Assembly (NCBI GenBank): GCA_020200135.1
Contig: JAIVJI010000060.1
Span: forward strand, 1-64,000
DNA length: 64,000 bases
Direction of reading: 5' to 3'
Source: Acidobacteriota bacterium
GTDB taxonomy: Bacteria > Acidobacteriota > Blastocatellia > Pyrinomonadales > Pyrinomonadaceae
Each line of letters opens with the position of its first letter. Position 1 is the first letter of the stretch. Shown piece after piece: positions 8,759 to 15,844 of the stretch. The notes under the pieces are model-generated. The model saw nothing but the letters and a program-made list of their open reading frames with translations. It was not told the origin of the DNA and did not search any database. Both the position numbers and the translations under genes were made by a program.

Positions 8759-8866
8759 TTACTTGCCCGGCGGGCCTTTCGGCCCCCAGTAGAAGTAGAC
8801 GATGAGGAGCACGCTCCCGAGGACGCAGACGAAGAAGATGGCGGCGAGCAGGAGGGCGTACCACAT
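8759..8866 (-). CDS. Small 35-residue membrane protein
   Basis: An ATG at 8866 opens a 35-codon frame ending in TAA at 8759-8761. The product starts MWYALLLAAIFF and ends VYFYWGPKGPPGK, that is, one hydrophobic span of about 23 residues flanked by aromatic residues and a short basic Pro/Gly tail. This layout is typical of real small membrane proteins and unlikely by chance at this GC. It lies between convergent tlyA and the divergent Cys-cluster gene. No clear ribosome-binding site is visible. Function unknown. Confidence 0.5.
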   Translation of the reverse strand: MWYALLLAAIFFVCVLGSVLLIVYFYWGPKGPPGK

Positions 8867-8883
8867 GGTGCGGGAAGCGTAAC

Positions 8884-9555
8884 ATGCGGAAGCTGACCGA
8901 GGCGGAGGCGGTGGCGCGGCTCAAGCGCGGCAAGGCGGCCTTCCAGACACACATCAAGCTCAACTTCGAGCACCGCGCGCTCGACTGCGGCGCGTGCCCG
9001 ACGCCCGGCGTCTGCTGCACCGACGCGCACTTCGTCAACGTCCACATCACGCGGCTCGAAGCCGTCGCCATCCGCGACGCGCTCGCGCTCACGCCGCGCC
9101 TCGGCGACGACGAGAGGCGCGCCGTCTACGTCAGGGCGCGCGACTGCGTAGGGCGCTACGGCCTCACGTCCTCGGGCGACACGTTCGCGCGCACCTACTC
9201 GTGCCCGCTCTTCCTGAAGGGGACGGGCTGCCTCGTCCACCGGCGCGCCAAGCCCGCGCCGTGCGTCCAGCACGCCTGCTACGAAGACTGGGCGGACGTG
9301 CCGCCGCTCGACACGCAGTGGCGCGAGCAGCGGCGCGTCGAGCGGCTCAACGACGAGACCTACGGCGCGGCGTGGGAGTGGCTCCCCACCCCCGTCTGGC
9401 TCACGCTCGTCGACCCCGACTCGGACGGCGCCGAGCTGCTGCGCCTGACGCGCGTCTGGGAGTCGCGCCGCGCCCGCGCGCCGCGCGGGCCGGGGCGCGC
9501 GGGCGGCACGCGACCGCGACCCAAAGGCCGAACTTTGCCCGTCCTGCGCGCGTAA
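8884..9555 (+). CDS. Cysteine-cluster protein, YkgJ-like putative metal-binding
   Basis: A 223-residue soluble protein. Four Cys cluster at 35, 38, 44 and 45 (CGACPTPGVCC), and further Cys occur in YSCPLFLKGTGC and PAPCVQHAC, a spacing like the zinc/iron-chelating CxxCxxCC (YkgJ) family. The last about 30 residues are Arg/Gly/Pro-rich and probably disordered. The gene begins 17 nt from the divergent small membrane protein gene. Metal binding is an inference from the Cys pattern; the cellular role is unknown. Confidence 0.75.
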   Translation: MRKLTEAEAVARLKRGKAAFQTHIKLNFEHRALDCGACPTPGVCCTDAHFVNVHITRLEAVAIRDALALTPRLGDDERRAVYVRARDCVGRYGLTSSGDTFARTYSCPLFLKGTGCLVHRRAKPAPCVQHACYEDWADVPPLDTQWREQRRVERLNDETYGAAWEWLPTPVWLTLVDPDSDGAELLRLTRVWESRRARAPRGPGRAGGTRPRPKGRTLPVLRA

Positions 9556-9646
9556 AGCCCGGCGTCGGGGCGCGCCGGCCGTCCGTCCCCGAACCACAAA
9601 GACGACCCGAACCGACCGACCCGCAAGACGACACACGGAGGTCAAA

Positions 9647-10144
9647 ATGTTCTGCCCCTACTGCGGCACCGAATCGACACAGGGTCTGAACTACTGCAAG
9701 CGCTGCGGCGGCAACCTCGCGCCGCTCGCGCAGGGGGGCGCGCAGGAGACGCGCCCGGCCGTCGTCGCGCAGGGCGCGGCGTGGGCCGCGGGGCTGACGA
9801 CCGCGGCGGTCGCCATCATCGGCATCGGGACGATCTTCCCCCTCACGTCCGAGCTGGCCATGCGCGGCATGCCGGCCGCGGCGGTGGTCTGGATCGCGCT
9901 CTTCGTCGCGCTCTCGGTCGTGGGCTGCGTGGCGATGCTGCTGCGCTTCTGGTCGCTCCTCTTCGGCGTCCGCGCCGCCGGCGACTCCGGACGCGCGGCG
10001 CCCGCGCTCCCCGACGCCAAGGCCGTGGACACGCGCGAGCTGGGCGCCTCGCGCTTCGACTCGCTCAACCCCGCCTCCGTCCCGAGCGTCACCGAACAGA
10101 CCACACGCACGCTCGAACCCGAAGCCGTGAACCGTAAACCGTAA
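9647..10144 (+). CDS. Zinc-ribbon membrane protein
   Basis: A 165-residue protein starting MFCPYCGTES, with a second pair in NYCKRCGG, giving a four-Cys zinc ribbon in the first 24 residues. Two membrane spans follow (about 45-65 and 80-105), then a polar tail of about 55 residues. A ribosome-binding site ACGGAGG lies 6-7 nt before the ATG. The last codons and the TAA stop (ending VNRKP) come from the left arm of the CCGTRAA inverted repeat, so the C-terminus was set or reset by that element. Specific function unknown. Confidence 0.82.
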   Translation: MFCPYCGTESTQGLNYCKRCGGNLAPLAQGGAQETRPAVVAQGAAWAAGLTTAAVAIIGIGTIFPLTSELAMRGMPAAAVVWIALFVALSVVGCVAMLLRFWSLLFGVRAAGDSGRAAPALPDAKAVDTRELGASRFDSLNPASVPSVTEQTTRTLEPEAVNRKP

Positions 10145-10201
10145 ACCGTGACCAGATAATCCATGCACTTACTTGTCACGGTTTACGGTTCACGGTTCAC
10201 G
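10126..10201. repeat. Inverted 27-bp repeat of CCGTRAA heptamers
   Basis: Left arm 10126-10152 and right arm 10175-10201 are complementary in 26 of 27 positions with a 22-nt loop. Each arm holds nearly four copies of the heptamer CCGTAAA or CCGTGAA. The left arm overlaps the last six codons of the zinc-ribbon gene and supplies its stop. The right arm ends 9 nt before the nadK promoter. Confidence 0.88.
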
Positions 10202-10209
10202 CTCTTTCG

Positions 10210-10239
10210 TTGACACCCCTCGCGGGGCGCGGCTATCAT
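10210..10239 (+). promoter_or_regulatory. Sigma-70-type promoter for nadK
   Basis: A perfect TTGACA at 10210-10215 and TATCAT at 10234-10239 are separated by 18 nt. Transcription should begin near 10246, just upstream of the disrupted nadK start. It lies directly after the CCGTRAA inverted repeat. Confidence 0.6.
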
Positions 10240-10423
10240 CCGCGCAAGTTCTTCGCGCCCTTTTCGAGCCCCTATTTCGAGCCCGAGTCACAGCCAGAGG
10301 TGAGGCGGGCGGGTCTCCCCCGCGGGGCGCGGCATCACGGTCTCTGGCGGGCCGCGCCTCCAGCGCGAGCGCATCGAGGCCGAGACCGGCTGCGCGGTCG
10401 AGTCGCTCGCGCACGAAGAGCTG

Positions 10424-11113
10424 GTGCGCGCCGCCGACCTCATCGTCGTCCTCGGCGGCGACGGGACGATGATCGGCGCGGCGCGGATGGTCGGCGACGC
10501 CGAGACGCCCGTCCTCGGCGTCAACTTCGGCACGCTCGGCTACCTCGCGGACTTCACCGTCGAGGACATGATTCCCGCGCTCGAACTCGTGCTCGCCGGC
10601 GACTACACCATCGACCGGCGGCTGATGCTCGCGGCCAGCGTGGAGCGCGGCGGCAAGCAGATGATGCACGACCGCGTGCTCAACGACGTGGTCATCTCGA
10701 AGTCGGCCCTCGCCCGCATCATCGAGATCGAGACGTGGGTGGACCGCAAGTTCGTCAACCGCTTCCGCGCCGACGGGCTCATCATCTCGACGCCGACGGG
10801 CTCGACGGCCTACAACCTCTCGGCGGGCGGCCCCGTCATCTACCCCTCGATGAGCGCCGTCGTCATCACGCCCATCTGCCCGCACACGCTCTCGAACCGC
10901 CCGCTCGTCGTCCCCGACGACGTGGACTTCGAGCTGATACTCAAGACGCCGCGCGAGGAGGTCGCGCTCACGCTCGACGGGCAGGTCGGGATGCCGCTCG
11001 AATACGAGGACCGCGTCACCGTGCGCAAGAGCCGCACCGGCTTCAACCTCGTCCAGGCGCACACGCGCAACTACTTCGACGTTCTGCGGAACAAACTCAA
11101 GTGGGGAAGATGA
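10424..11113 (+). CDS. nadK: NAD kinase, N-terminus apparently damaged
   Basis: The frame from the GTG at 10424 has VVLGGDGTM at 8-16, VLNDVVISK, and PTGSTAYNLSAGGP: the NAD-kinase nucleotide-binding, Asn-Asp and Ser-Thr-Ala-Tyr motifs. It makes NADP from NAD and ATP. At 229 residues it is short by about 60. The same frame stays open back to 10304 and encodes family-like residues (GGPRLQRERIEAETGC), but it has no start codon and meets a TGA at 10301-10303. In the next frame GTG at 10300, after CAGAGG, encodes MRRAGL, a plausible true N-terminus. The simplest reading is a small out-of-frame deletion near 10316, removing about 20 codons. A promoter lies at 10210. The enzyme is normally essential, so a sequence or assembly error is a serious alternative. 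Confidence 0.85.
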   Translation: MRAADLIVVLGGDGTMIGAARMVGDAETPVLGVNFGTLGYLADFTVEDMIPALELVLAGDYTIDRRLMLAASVERGGKQMMHDRVLNDVVISKSALARIIEIETWVDRKFVNRFRADGLIISTPTGSTAYNLSAGGPVIYPSMSAVVITPICPHTLSNRPLVVPDDVDFELILKTPREEVALTLDGQVGMPLEYEDRVTVRKSRTGFNLVQAHTRNYFDVLRNKLKWGR

Positions 11114-11122
11114 AGTTCAAAT

Positions 11123-12595
11123 ATGACTGACGACAAGAGAGAGACGGGGCGGGACGCGTACGAGCGCGAGGCGACGACCGACCTGAAGGACACGACGCCC
11201 GACCGGCCGAAGGGGATGCCGCTGCACACGCGCATCCTCATCGGGCTGCTGGTCGGCGTCGTCGCGGGCGTGGCCGCCAACCGCGTGTGGGGCGGCGACC
11301 ACCCCGACATCGCCTGGACGATATCGCGCATCACGGAGCCCATCGGCACGCTCTTCCTGCGGCTGCTTCTGATGATAGTGGTGCCGCTCGTCTTCTCCTC
11401 GCTGGTGGTCGGCGTCGCGGGCATCGGCGACATCCGGCGTCTGGGGCGCGTCGGGCTCAAGGCCTTCGGCTACACGCTCGTCATCTCGGCCATCTCGGTC
11501 GTCATCGGGCTCACGCTCGCCAACACCATCCGGCCCGGCGAGAAGGTCGACGCGGAGACGCGCGCGGGGCTCGAAGCGAGGTACAGGGGCGACGCCGAGA
11601 AGCGCGTGGCCGACGCGACGAAGGCGGCCTCGCCGGACTCGCCGCTGTTGCAGGTCGTCAAGACCATCGTGCCGGTCAACCCCGTCGCGTCGTTCGCGGG
11701 CATCCGCGCGGGCGAGGAGCGGCAGACCGACACGCCCGACATGCTGCACGTGATGTTCTTCGCGCTGCTCCTCGGGATAGCCGCCACGCTCGTCCCCGTC
11801 GAGGTCGCGGCCCCGCTGCTGCGCGTCTTCCAGGCGCTGTTCGAAATCTCGGCGAAGATCATCGACATCATCATGAAGCTCGCGCCCTTCGCGGTCGCGT
11901 GCCTGCTCTTCAACAACACGGCGCGCTTCGGGCTCGACCTCCTGCAGGCGCTCGCGTGGTTCGTGGCGACCGTGCTCTTCGGCCTCGCGCTGCACATGTT
12001 CGGCGTCTACTCGCTCTCGGTCTACTTCCTCTCGCGCATCAGCCCCCTGGAGTTCTTCCGCCGCATCAAGACCGTGATGCTGACGGCGTTCTCCACCTCC
12101 TCTTCGAACGCGACGCTCCCGACGGCGCTGCGGGTCTCGGAGGAGAACCTCGGCGTGCCGCGCGAGATAAACAGCTTCGTCCTGACGGTGGGCGCGACGG
12201 CCAACCAGAACGGGACGGCGCTCTACGAGGGCGTGACGGTGCTCTTCCTCGCGCAGCTCGCGGGCGTCGAGCTGACGCTCGCGCAGCAGCTCGGCGTGGC
12301 CTACTTCGCCATCCTCGGCGGCATCGGCACGGCGGGCGTCCCCTCGGGGTCGATCCCCTTCATCATCCTCATGCTGGCGACCTTCAACATCCCGCCCGCG
12401 CTCATCGCCATCATCCTCGGCGTGGACAGGATTCTGGACATGTGCCGGACGACGCTGAACGTCGCGGGCGACCTCACGGCGGCGACCTACGTCGCGCGCT
12501 CCGAGGGCTACGAGCTGCTGCGGCCGCACGCGCCCGCGCTCGCCGCCGCCGGCGTCGTCCAGGCCGGGCCGAGCAGCCGCGACGTGATTGACTAA
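11123..12595 (+). CDS. Dicarboxylate/amino acid:cation symporter (DAACS family)
   Basis: A 490-residue membrane transporter of the GltP/DctA type. Family motifs are present in order: the serine-rich re-entrant loop STSSSNATLPTAL, ANQNGTALYEG in TM7, GGIGTAGVPSGS in the second re-entrant loop, and GVDRILDMCRTTLNVAGD in TM8. These bind substrate and sodium or protons. There is a longer periplasmic insert after TM3 than in GltPh (about residues 145-195). It starts 9 nt after nadK and may be co-transcribed with it. Substrate (glutamate, aspartate, C4-dicarboxylate) cannot be assigned. Confidence 0.93.
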   Translation: MTDDKRETGRDAYEREATTDLKDTTPDRPKGMPLHTRILIGLLVGVVAGVAANRVWGGDHPDIAWTISRITEPIGTLFLRLLLMIVVPLVFSSLVVGVAGIGDIRRLGRVGLKAFGYTLVISAISVVIGLTLANTIRPGEKVDAETRAGLEARYRGDAEKRVADATKAASPDSPLLQVVKTIVPVNPVASFAGIRAGEERQTDTPDMLHVMFFALLLGIAATLVPVEVAAPLLRVFQALFEISAKIIDIIMKLAPFAVACLLFNNTARFGLDLLQALAWFVATVLFGLALHMFGVYSLSVYFLSRISPLEFFRRIKTVMLTAFSTSSSNATLPTALRVSEENLGVPREINSFVLTVGATANQNGTALYEGVTVLFLAQLAGVELTLAQQLGVAYFAILGGIGTAGVPSGSIPFIILMLATFNIPPALIAIILGVDRILDMCRTTLNVAGDLTAATYVARSEGYELLRPHAPALAAAGVVQAGPSSRDVID

Positions 12596-12621
12596 GGGGT
12601 CAGGGAGGAGGGGTCAACGAA

Positions 12622-13401
12622 ATGGTCTTCCCCATCGGCGACGACAACACCGGGCGTGCGACCACGCCGCTGGTCAACTACGTGCTCATCGCGGCCAACG
12701 TCCTCGTCTTCGTCTTCCTCCAGGGGCTCGGCACGGAAGACAACAGGTTCACCTACGCGTGGGCGACGGTGCCGCAGGAGATAGTCACGGGGCGCGACGC
12801 CGTCACGCCCGACCGCGTCGTCACCGTCGAGCCGACGAACCAGCGCATGCGCATCCCGGGCCTCCAGCCGACGCCCGTCAGCGTCTACCTCACGCTGCTC
12901 GTCTCGATGTTCATGCACGGCGGCTTGATGCACCTGTTCGGCAACATGCTCTTCCTCTGGGTATTCGGCGACAACCTCGAAGACCGGCTCGGCCACGCGA
13001 GGTACCTGGTCTTCTACCTCGTGACGGGGGCGCTGGCCTCGCTCGCGCACGTCTTCTCGACCCTCGCCTTCAGCGAGGGCGGGTCGGGGATGCTCGTGCC
13101 GAGCCTCGGCGCGTCGGGCGCCATCTCGGGCGTGCTCGGCGGCTACATCCTCCTCTTCCCGCACAACCAGGTGAGGGTCATCCTCTTCCGCTTCCTGACG
13201 ACCGTGCCGGCCTACGTCGCGCTCGGGCTCTGGTTCCTGTTCCAGTTCGTCAGCGGGTTGGGCCTGCTCGGCGGCGGCGCGCAGGAGGGCGGCGTCGCCT
13301 ACGCGGCGCACATCGGCGGCTTCGTCGCGGGGCTCGCGCTGGTCAAGTTCTTCGCCATCGGCCGCCCGGCGTCGGCGCCCGGGCGCCGGGGCGTCTACTG
13401 A
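12622..13401 (+). CDS. Rhomboid family intramembrane serine protease
   Basis: A 259-residue membrane protein with the rhomboid catalytic dyad: Ser165 in GASGAISG and His230 in AAHIGGFVAG, plus the HGGLMHLFGNM motif at 99-109. It cuts transmembrane substrates within the membrane. A loop between TM1 and TM2 (about 37-85) is longer than in GlpG. GGAGGAGG lies about 10 nt upstream of the ATG. It follows the symporter gene by 26 nt in the same direction. The substrate is unknown. Confidence 0.93.
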   Translation: MVFPIGDDNTGRATTPLVNYVLIAANVLVFVFLQGLGTEDNRFTYAWATVPQEIVTGRDAVTPDRVVTVEPTNQRMRIPGLQPTPVSVYLTLLVSMFMHGGLMHLFGNMLFLWVFGDNLEDRLGHARYLVFYLVTGALASLAHVFSTLAFSEGGSGMLVPSLGASGAISGVLGGYILLFPHNQVRVILFRFLTTVPAYVALGLWFLFQFVSGLGLLGGGAQEGGVAYAAHIGGFVAGLALVKFFAIGRPASAPGRRGVY

Positions 13402-13435
13402 AAACTTTCCGTCTCGGACGAGGAGGACACGCGCC

Positions 13436-13885
13436 ATGGCGAGCACCGCGCAATTGATCTCGACCCTCAACAACCTGATTCAGACCTGCCGCGACGGCCA
13501 GGAGGGTTTCCGCATCGCCGCCGACGGCGTGGCCGGCGCGGAGCTGAAGGAGCTTTTCCACGGCTACGCGCGCCAGCGCGCGAGCTTCGCCGGGGAGTTA
13601 CAGGACGAGGTGCGGCGGGTGGGCGGCGAGGCGGCCGACGCGGGGAGCGTCGCGGGCTCGCTCCACCGCGGCTGGTTGGGGCTGAGGACCGCCCTGACCG
13701 GCGCGGACGAGCGCGCCGTGCTCGCCGAGTGCGAGCGCGGCGAGGACGCGGCGCTCGCGGCCTACCGCGCGGCGCTAGGCGTGGACATGCCCGCCAGCGT
13801 CCGCACGACGGTCGAGCGGCAGTTCGCCGAGGTCAAGGAGGCGCACGAACACATACGCGCGCTCGACAGGGCGGCGGGCGACTGA
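13436..13885 (+). CDS. PA2169/DUF2383 family four-helix-bundle protein
   Basis: A 149-residue all-helical protein beginning with STLNNLIQTCRDGQEGFRIAADGV and containing ELKELFHGYARQRASFAGEL and GLRTALTG. This is the ferritin-like DUF2383 pattern with conserved Glu/His/Arg positions. Family members are small stress-associated proteins of unknown biochemistry. GAGGAGGAC precedes the ATG by about 9 nt. It is convergent with the globin gene, with a terminator inside a repeat between them. Confidence 0.82.
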   Translation: MASTAQLISTLNNLIQTCRDGQEGFRIAADGVAGAELKELFHGYARQRASFAGELQDEVRRVGGEAADAGSVAGSLHRGWLGLRTALTGADERAVLAECERGEDAALAAYRAALGVDMPASVRTTVERQFAEVKEAHEHIRALDRAAGD

Positions 13886-13892
13886 AGCCGAT

Positions 13893-13998
13893 GGTAGACA
13901 GTAGTCAGTAGTCAGTAGTCGAAAAGGCGGTGCGACTCGGCCACGGGGCCGGCGCACCGCCTTTTCTTACTTCTACCGACCACTGTCTACCGTCTACC
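13893..13998. repeat. Inverted CAGTAGT-type heptamer arms around a terminator
   Basis: Outer arms 13893-13918 and 13973-13998 are complementary in 22 of 26 positions and consist of heptamers such as AGTAGTC and GGTAGAC. They enclose a perfect 13-bp terminator stem. The right arm contains the TAG stop of the globin gene on the minus strand. The element fills the gap between two convergent genes. Confidence 0.85.
13921..13966. terminator. Bidirectional intrinsic terminator
   Basis: GAAAAGGCGGTGC at 13921-13933 pairs perfectly with GCACCGCCTTTTC at 13954-13966, giving a GC-rich stem with a T-run on either strand. It separates the convergent DUF2383 and globin genes and is nested inside the heptamer repeat element. 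Confidence 0.8.
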
Positions 13999-14484
13999 GC
14001 CTCCTCGCTTCTTCTCGACGATGTCGGGCTTGACGCTGGTGACGAAGGCGAGGAGGTCTTTCTTCTCAGCTTCGGGCACCTTGAACTTGTCGAGCGAGGC
14101 GACGAGGTGTTTGGCCGCCGCGTCCCACTCGGCCTCGCTGATGCCGAGCCCCTGGTGCGAGTCCTCCATCGAGCGCCCGGTGTAGACGCACGGGCCGCCG
14201 GCCGCCGCGCAGAGCTGTTCGACGATGTGCTGGCGGATGCGCTTCTTCGAGTCGGTGCTGTGGCCGGCGAAGAAGCGCTCGAACTGCTTGTCGGTGACGA
14301 GGCGGCCGACGAAGTCGTCCACCACGGCCGCGACCGCGTTGTAGCCGCCGAGCCGTTCGTACAGCGACTTCCTACTCTGCATCTGCCCATCCTGCGACGC
14401 CGCCGCCGACATCAGGGTCGCGAGCGAGAGCGCGAGCGCGCACGCGGGGAGCAGCGTACTCAGAGCCTTTCGACGCACGTTCAT
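13987..14484 (-). CDS. Exported group 1 truncated hemoglobin
   Basis: A 165-residue protein with a cleavable-looking signal peptide (NVRRKALST then a hydrophobic stretch ending LMSAAAS, about 1-30) followed by a 2/2 globin. Globin marks are SLYERLGGYNAV at 40-51, RQHIVEQLCAAAGGPC and the proximal His110 in DSHQGLGI. The ATG at 14484 is chosen because AGGAGGAG sits just upstream; a longer frame to 14568 has no support. Periplasmic or lipid-facing truncated globins are uncommon; most are cytoplasmic NO or O2 handlers. Its TAG stop lies within the heptamer repeat. Confidence 0.88.
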   Translation of the reverse strand: MNVRRKALSTLLPACALALSLATLMSAAASQDGQMQSRKSLYERLGGYNAVAAVVDDFVGRLVTDKQFERFFAGHSTDSKKRIRQHIVEQLCAAAGGPCVYTGRSMEDSHQGLGISEAEWDAAAKHLVASLDKFKVPEAEKKDLLAFVTSVKPDIVEKKRGGGRR

Positions 14485-14631
14485 AATCTCCTCCTGAAGA
14501 CGAGTCTGGGGATTTTGCGGCCGGCGTCGGAGCCGGCCGCGCGCTGTCTCACGCCCGGATTTACGCAAGCCGCGGCGCGAACGGATTCGTCGCGCGCTCT
14601 CGGCTTCAGCCGGTTGTTATCGCCGCGCGTG

Positions 14632-14660
14632 TTGATGCGGCGCGCGGCGGTCGGTTAAGA
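14632..14660 (+). promoter_or_regulatory. Likely promoter for queF
   Basis: TTGATG at 14632-14637 and TTAAGA at 14655-14660 are spaced by 17 nt. Transcription would start near 14667, about 23 nt before the queF ATG, leaving no room for a preQ1 riboswitch in the leader. Confidence 0.4.
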
Positions 14661-14689
14661 TTCGCGTCAAGGAAAAGGAGTTAAAAGAG

Positions 14690-15112
14690 ATGGCCACGAC
14701 CGAGGCGGGGCTCCCGCCCGCGAACCAGCAGGGACTCGACATCCGCTCGACGCCGCGCGAGGAGATGCGGCTCTACCCGCTCGACACGTTCCCCTACGAG
14801 TACGCCGGCCGCGAGATACGCGTCCGCTTCGAGCTGCCCGAGTTCACCTGCGTCTGCCCGTTCTCGGACTTCCCCGACTTCGCGACCTTCCGCCTCGAGT
14901 ACGTCCCCAACGAGCGCTGCGTCGAGCTGAAGAGCCTGAAGCTCTACGTCAACTCGTTCCGCGACGTGAAGGTCTTCCACGAGCACGTCGTCAACATCAT
15001 CCTCGAAGACTTCGTCGCGGCCTGCGACCCGCTCGAAGTCCAGCTCGAAGGCGACTTCAACGTCCGCGGCAACATCAAGACGACCGTGCGCGCGTCGTAC
15101 AGGAAAAAGTAG
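14690..15112 (+). CDS. queF: NADPH-dependent 7-cyano-7-deazaguanine (preQ0) reductase
   Basis: A 140-residue unimodular QueF. The catalytic Cys56 is in [14 protein letters not shown] with Asp63 seven residues on, and the substrate-binding Glu is in [10 protein letters not shown]. It reduces the nitrile of preQ0 to preQ1 for queuosine in tRNA. AAGGAG lies upstream of the ATG. The usual TGQPDF reads SDFPDF here, a variation seen around but not at the catalytic residues. No other queuosine genes are in the window. The stop TAG is the first part of the CAGTAGT heptamer array. Confidence 0.93.
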   Translation: MATTEAGLPPANQQGLDIRSTPREEMRLYPLDTFPYEYAGREIRVRFELPEFTCVCPFSDFPDFATFRLEYVPNERCVELKSLKLYVNSFRDVKVFHEHVVNIILEDFVAACDPLEVQLEGDFNVRGNIKTTVRASYRKK

Positions 15113-15593
15113 ACAGTAGTCAGTAGTCAGTAGTCAGTAGTAGAGAGTTCAGCCCGGCCGCCAGCGGGTGAGAGTGTCCGGTACCCGACGAGGGGAGTTC
15201 ACTTATGGCTGCCAGGTCGTTTGAGGAAGTAGAACTTTGGAGGAAGGCACACGCGTGGGTGTTGGCCGTATACCGTTTCACCAAGCATTTCCCCAAGCAT
15301 GAGCTTTTCGGCTTGACCTCCCAGCTAAGGCGGGCCGCGGTCTCGGTTCCCGCGAATTTCGCTGAAGGGTTCAAGAAGCGCAGCCGCGCGGGCAAGATTC
15401 GCTTTTATAATATCGCACAGGGCTCACTCGAAGAGTGTCGCTACTATTTCATCTTAGCGCGGGACTTGAATTACGGCGACCCAACCACCCTTAAGAGCGG
15501 CGCGCAGGAGATTAGCAAAATGCTCGACAGCTACATGCGCTCCCTCCTTTCGGCTCCCTGAGCTTTATCTACTGACTACTGACTACTGTCTAC
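15109..15593. repeat. CAGTAGT heptamer arms flanking the S23-like gene
   Basis: Left arm 15109-15133 and right arm 15569-15593 are perfect 25-nt reverse complements made of CAGTAGT and CAGTAGA heptamers; the left array continues to 15141. In other copies the loop is 10-65 nt, but here it is 435 nt and holds the four-helix-bundle gene. The layout looks as if a gene entered the loop of an existing element. Confidence 0.85.
15205..15561 (+). CDS. Four-helix-bundle protein of the S23 / 23S rRNA intervening-sequence family
   Basis: A 118-residue protein with the family blocks FEEVELWRKAHAWVLAVY, FPKHELFGLTSQLRRAAVSV, NFAEGF and SLEECRYYFILARDL. Relatives are encoded in 23S rRNA intervening sequences or stand alone in Acidobacteriota, Bacteroidetes and spirochetes; their role is unknown. 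The coding GC is clearly lower than in the neighbours, with TTT, AAT and TTA codons rare elsewhere in the window. With the flanking inverted heptamer arms this suggests an acquired cassette. The ATG at 15205 follows GAGGGGAG. Confidence 0.88.
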   Translation: MAARSFEEVELWRKAHAWVLAVYRFTKHFPKHELFGLTSQLRRAAVSVPANFAEGFKKRSRAGKIRFYNIAQGSLEECRYYFILARDLNYGDPTTLKSGAQEISKMLDSYMRSLLSAP

Positions 15594-15599
15594 TCGCCT

Positions 15600-15824
15600 A
15601 TGGAATTAGCCGTCATCATCGCCGCCGCCCTCGCCGGGTTCTGGCTCTTCTTCGTGGTGTTGAAGCGCGTGCTGCGGATGGCCCTGAGGCTGGCCGTCGT
15701 CGGCGCGCTGCTGCTGGCGCTGCTCGTGGGCGCGGTCGCGTGGTGGTGGTACGACCCGCTCGGCGGCGCCCCCTCGAACGTCAACCGCGGCGGGCCTTCG
15801 CGGCCGACGCGGCCCGCGCGCTAG
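15600..15824 (+). CDS. Small membrane protein, 74 residues
   Basis: The product has two hydrophobic segments (about 4-24 and 29-50, the latter ending in VAWWWYDPLGG) and a Pro/Arg-rich tail. The ATG begins 6 nt after the right heptamer arm, so the upstream region is repeat sequence and there is no clear ribosome-binding site. It is followed after 20 nt by the MFS transporter in the same direction. Function unknown. Confidence 0.6.
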   Translation: MELAVIIAAALAGFWLFFVVLKRVLRMALRLAVVGALLLALLVGAVAWWWYDPLGGAPSNVNRGGPSRPTRPAR

Positions 15825-15844
15825 GGGGACGGGCTTAGAACCGC

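Noticed and set aside
14485-14689. preQ1 riboswitch before queF
   Set aside because: The likely promoter leaves only a 23-nt leader, and no preQ1 aptamer hairpin with the A-rich tail is visible.
15109-15593. Insertion sequence or transposon around the S23-type gene
   Set aside because: No transposase or target-site duplication. The same arms occur elsewhere without a gene, so a classic IS is not supported.
13893-15600. CAGTAGT tandem arrays as a CRISPR array
   Set aside because: Units are 7 bp, contiguous, without unique spacers, and arranged as inverted arms. No cas gene is present.
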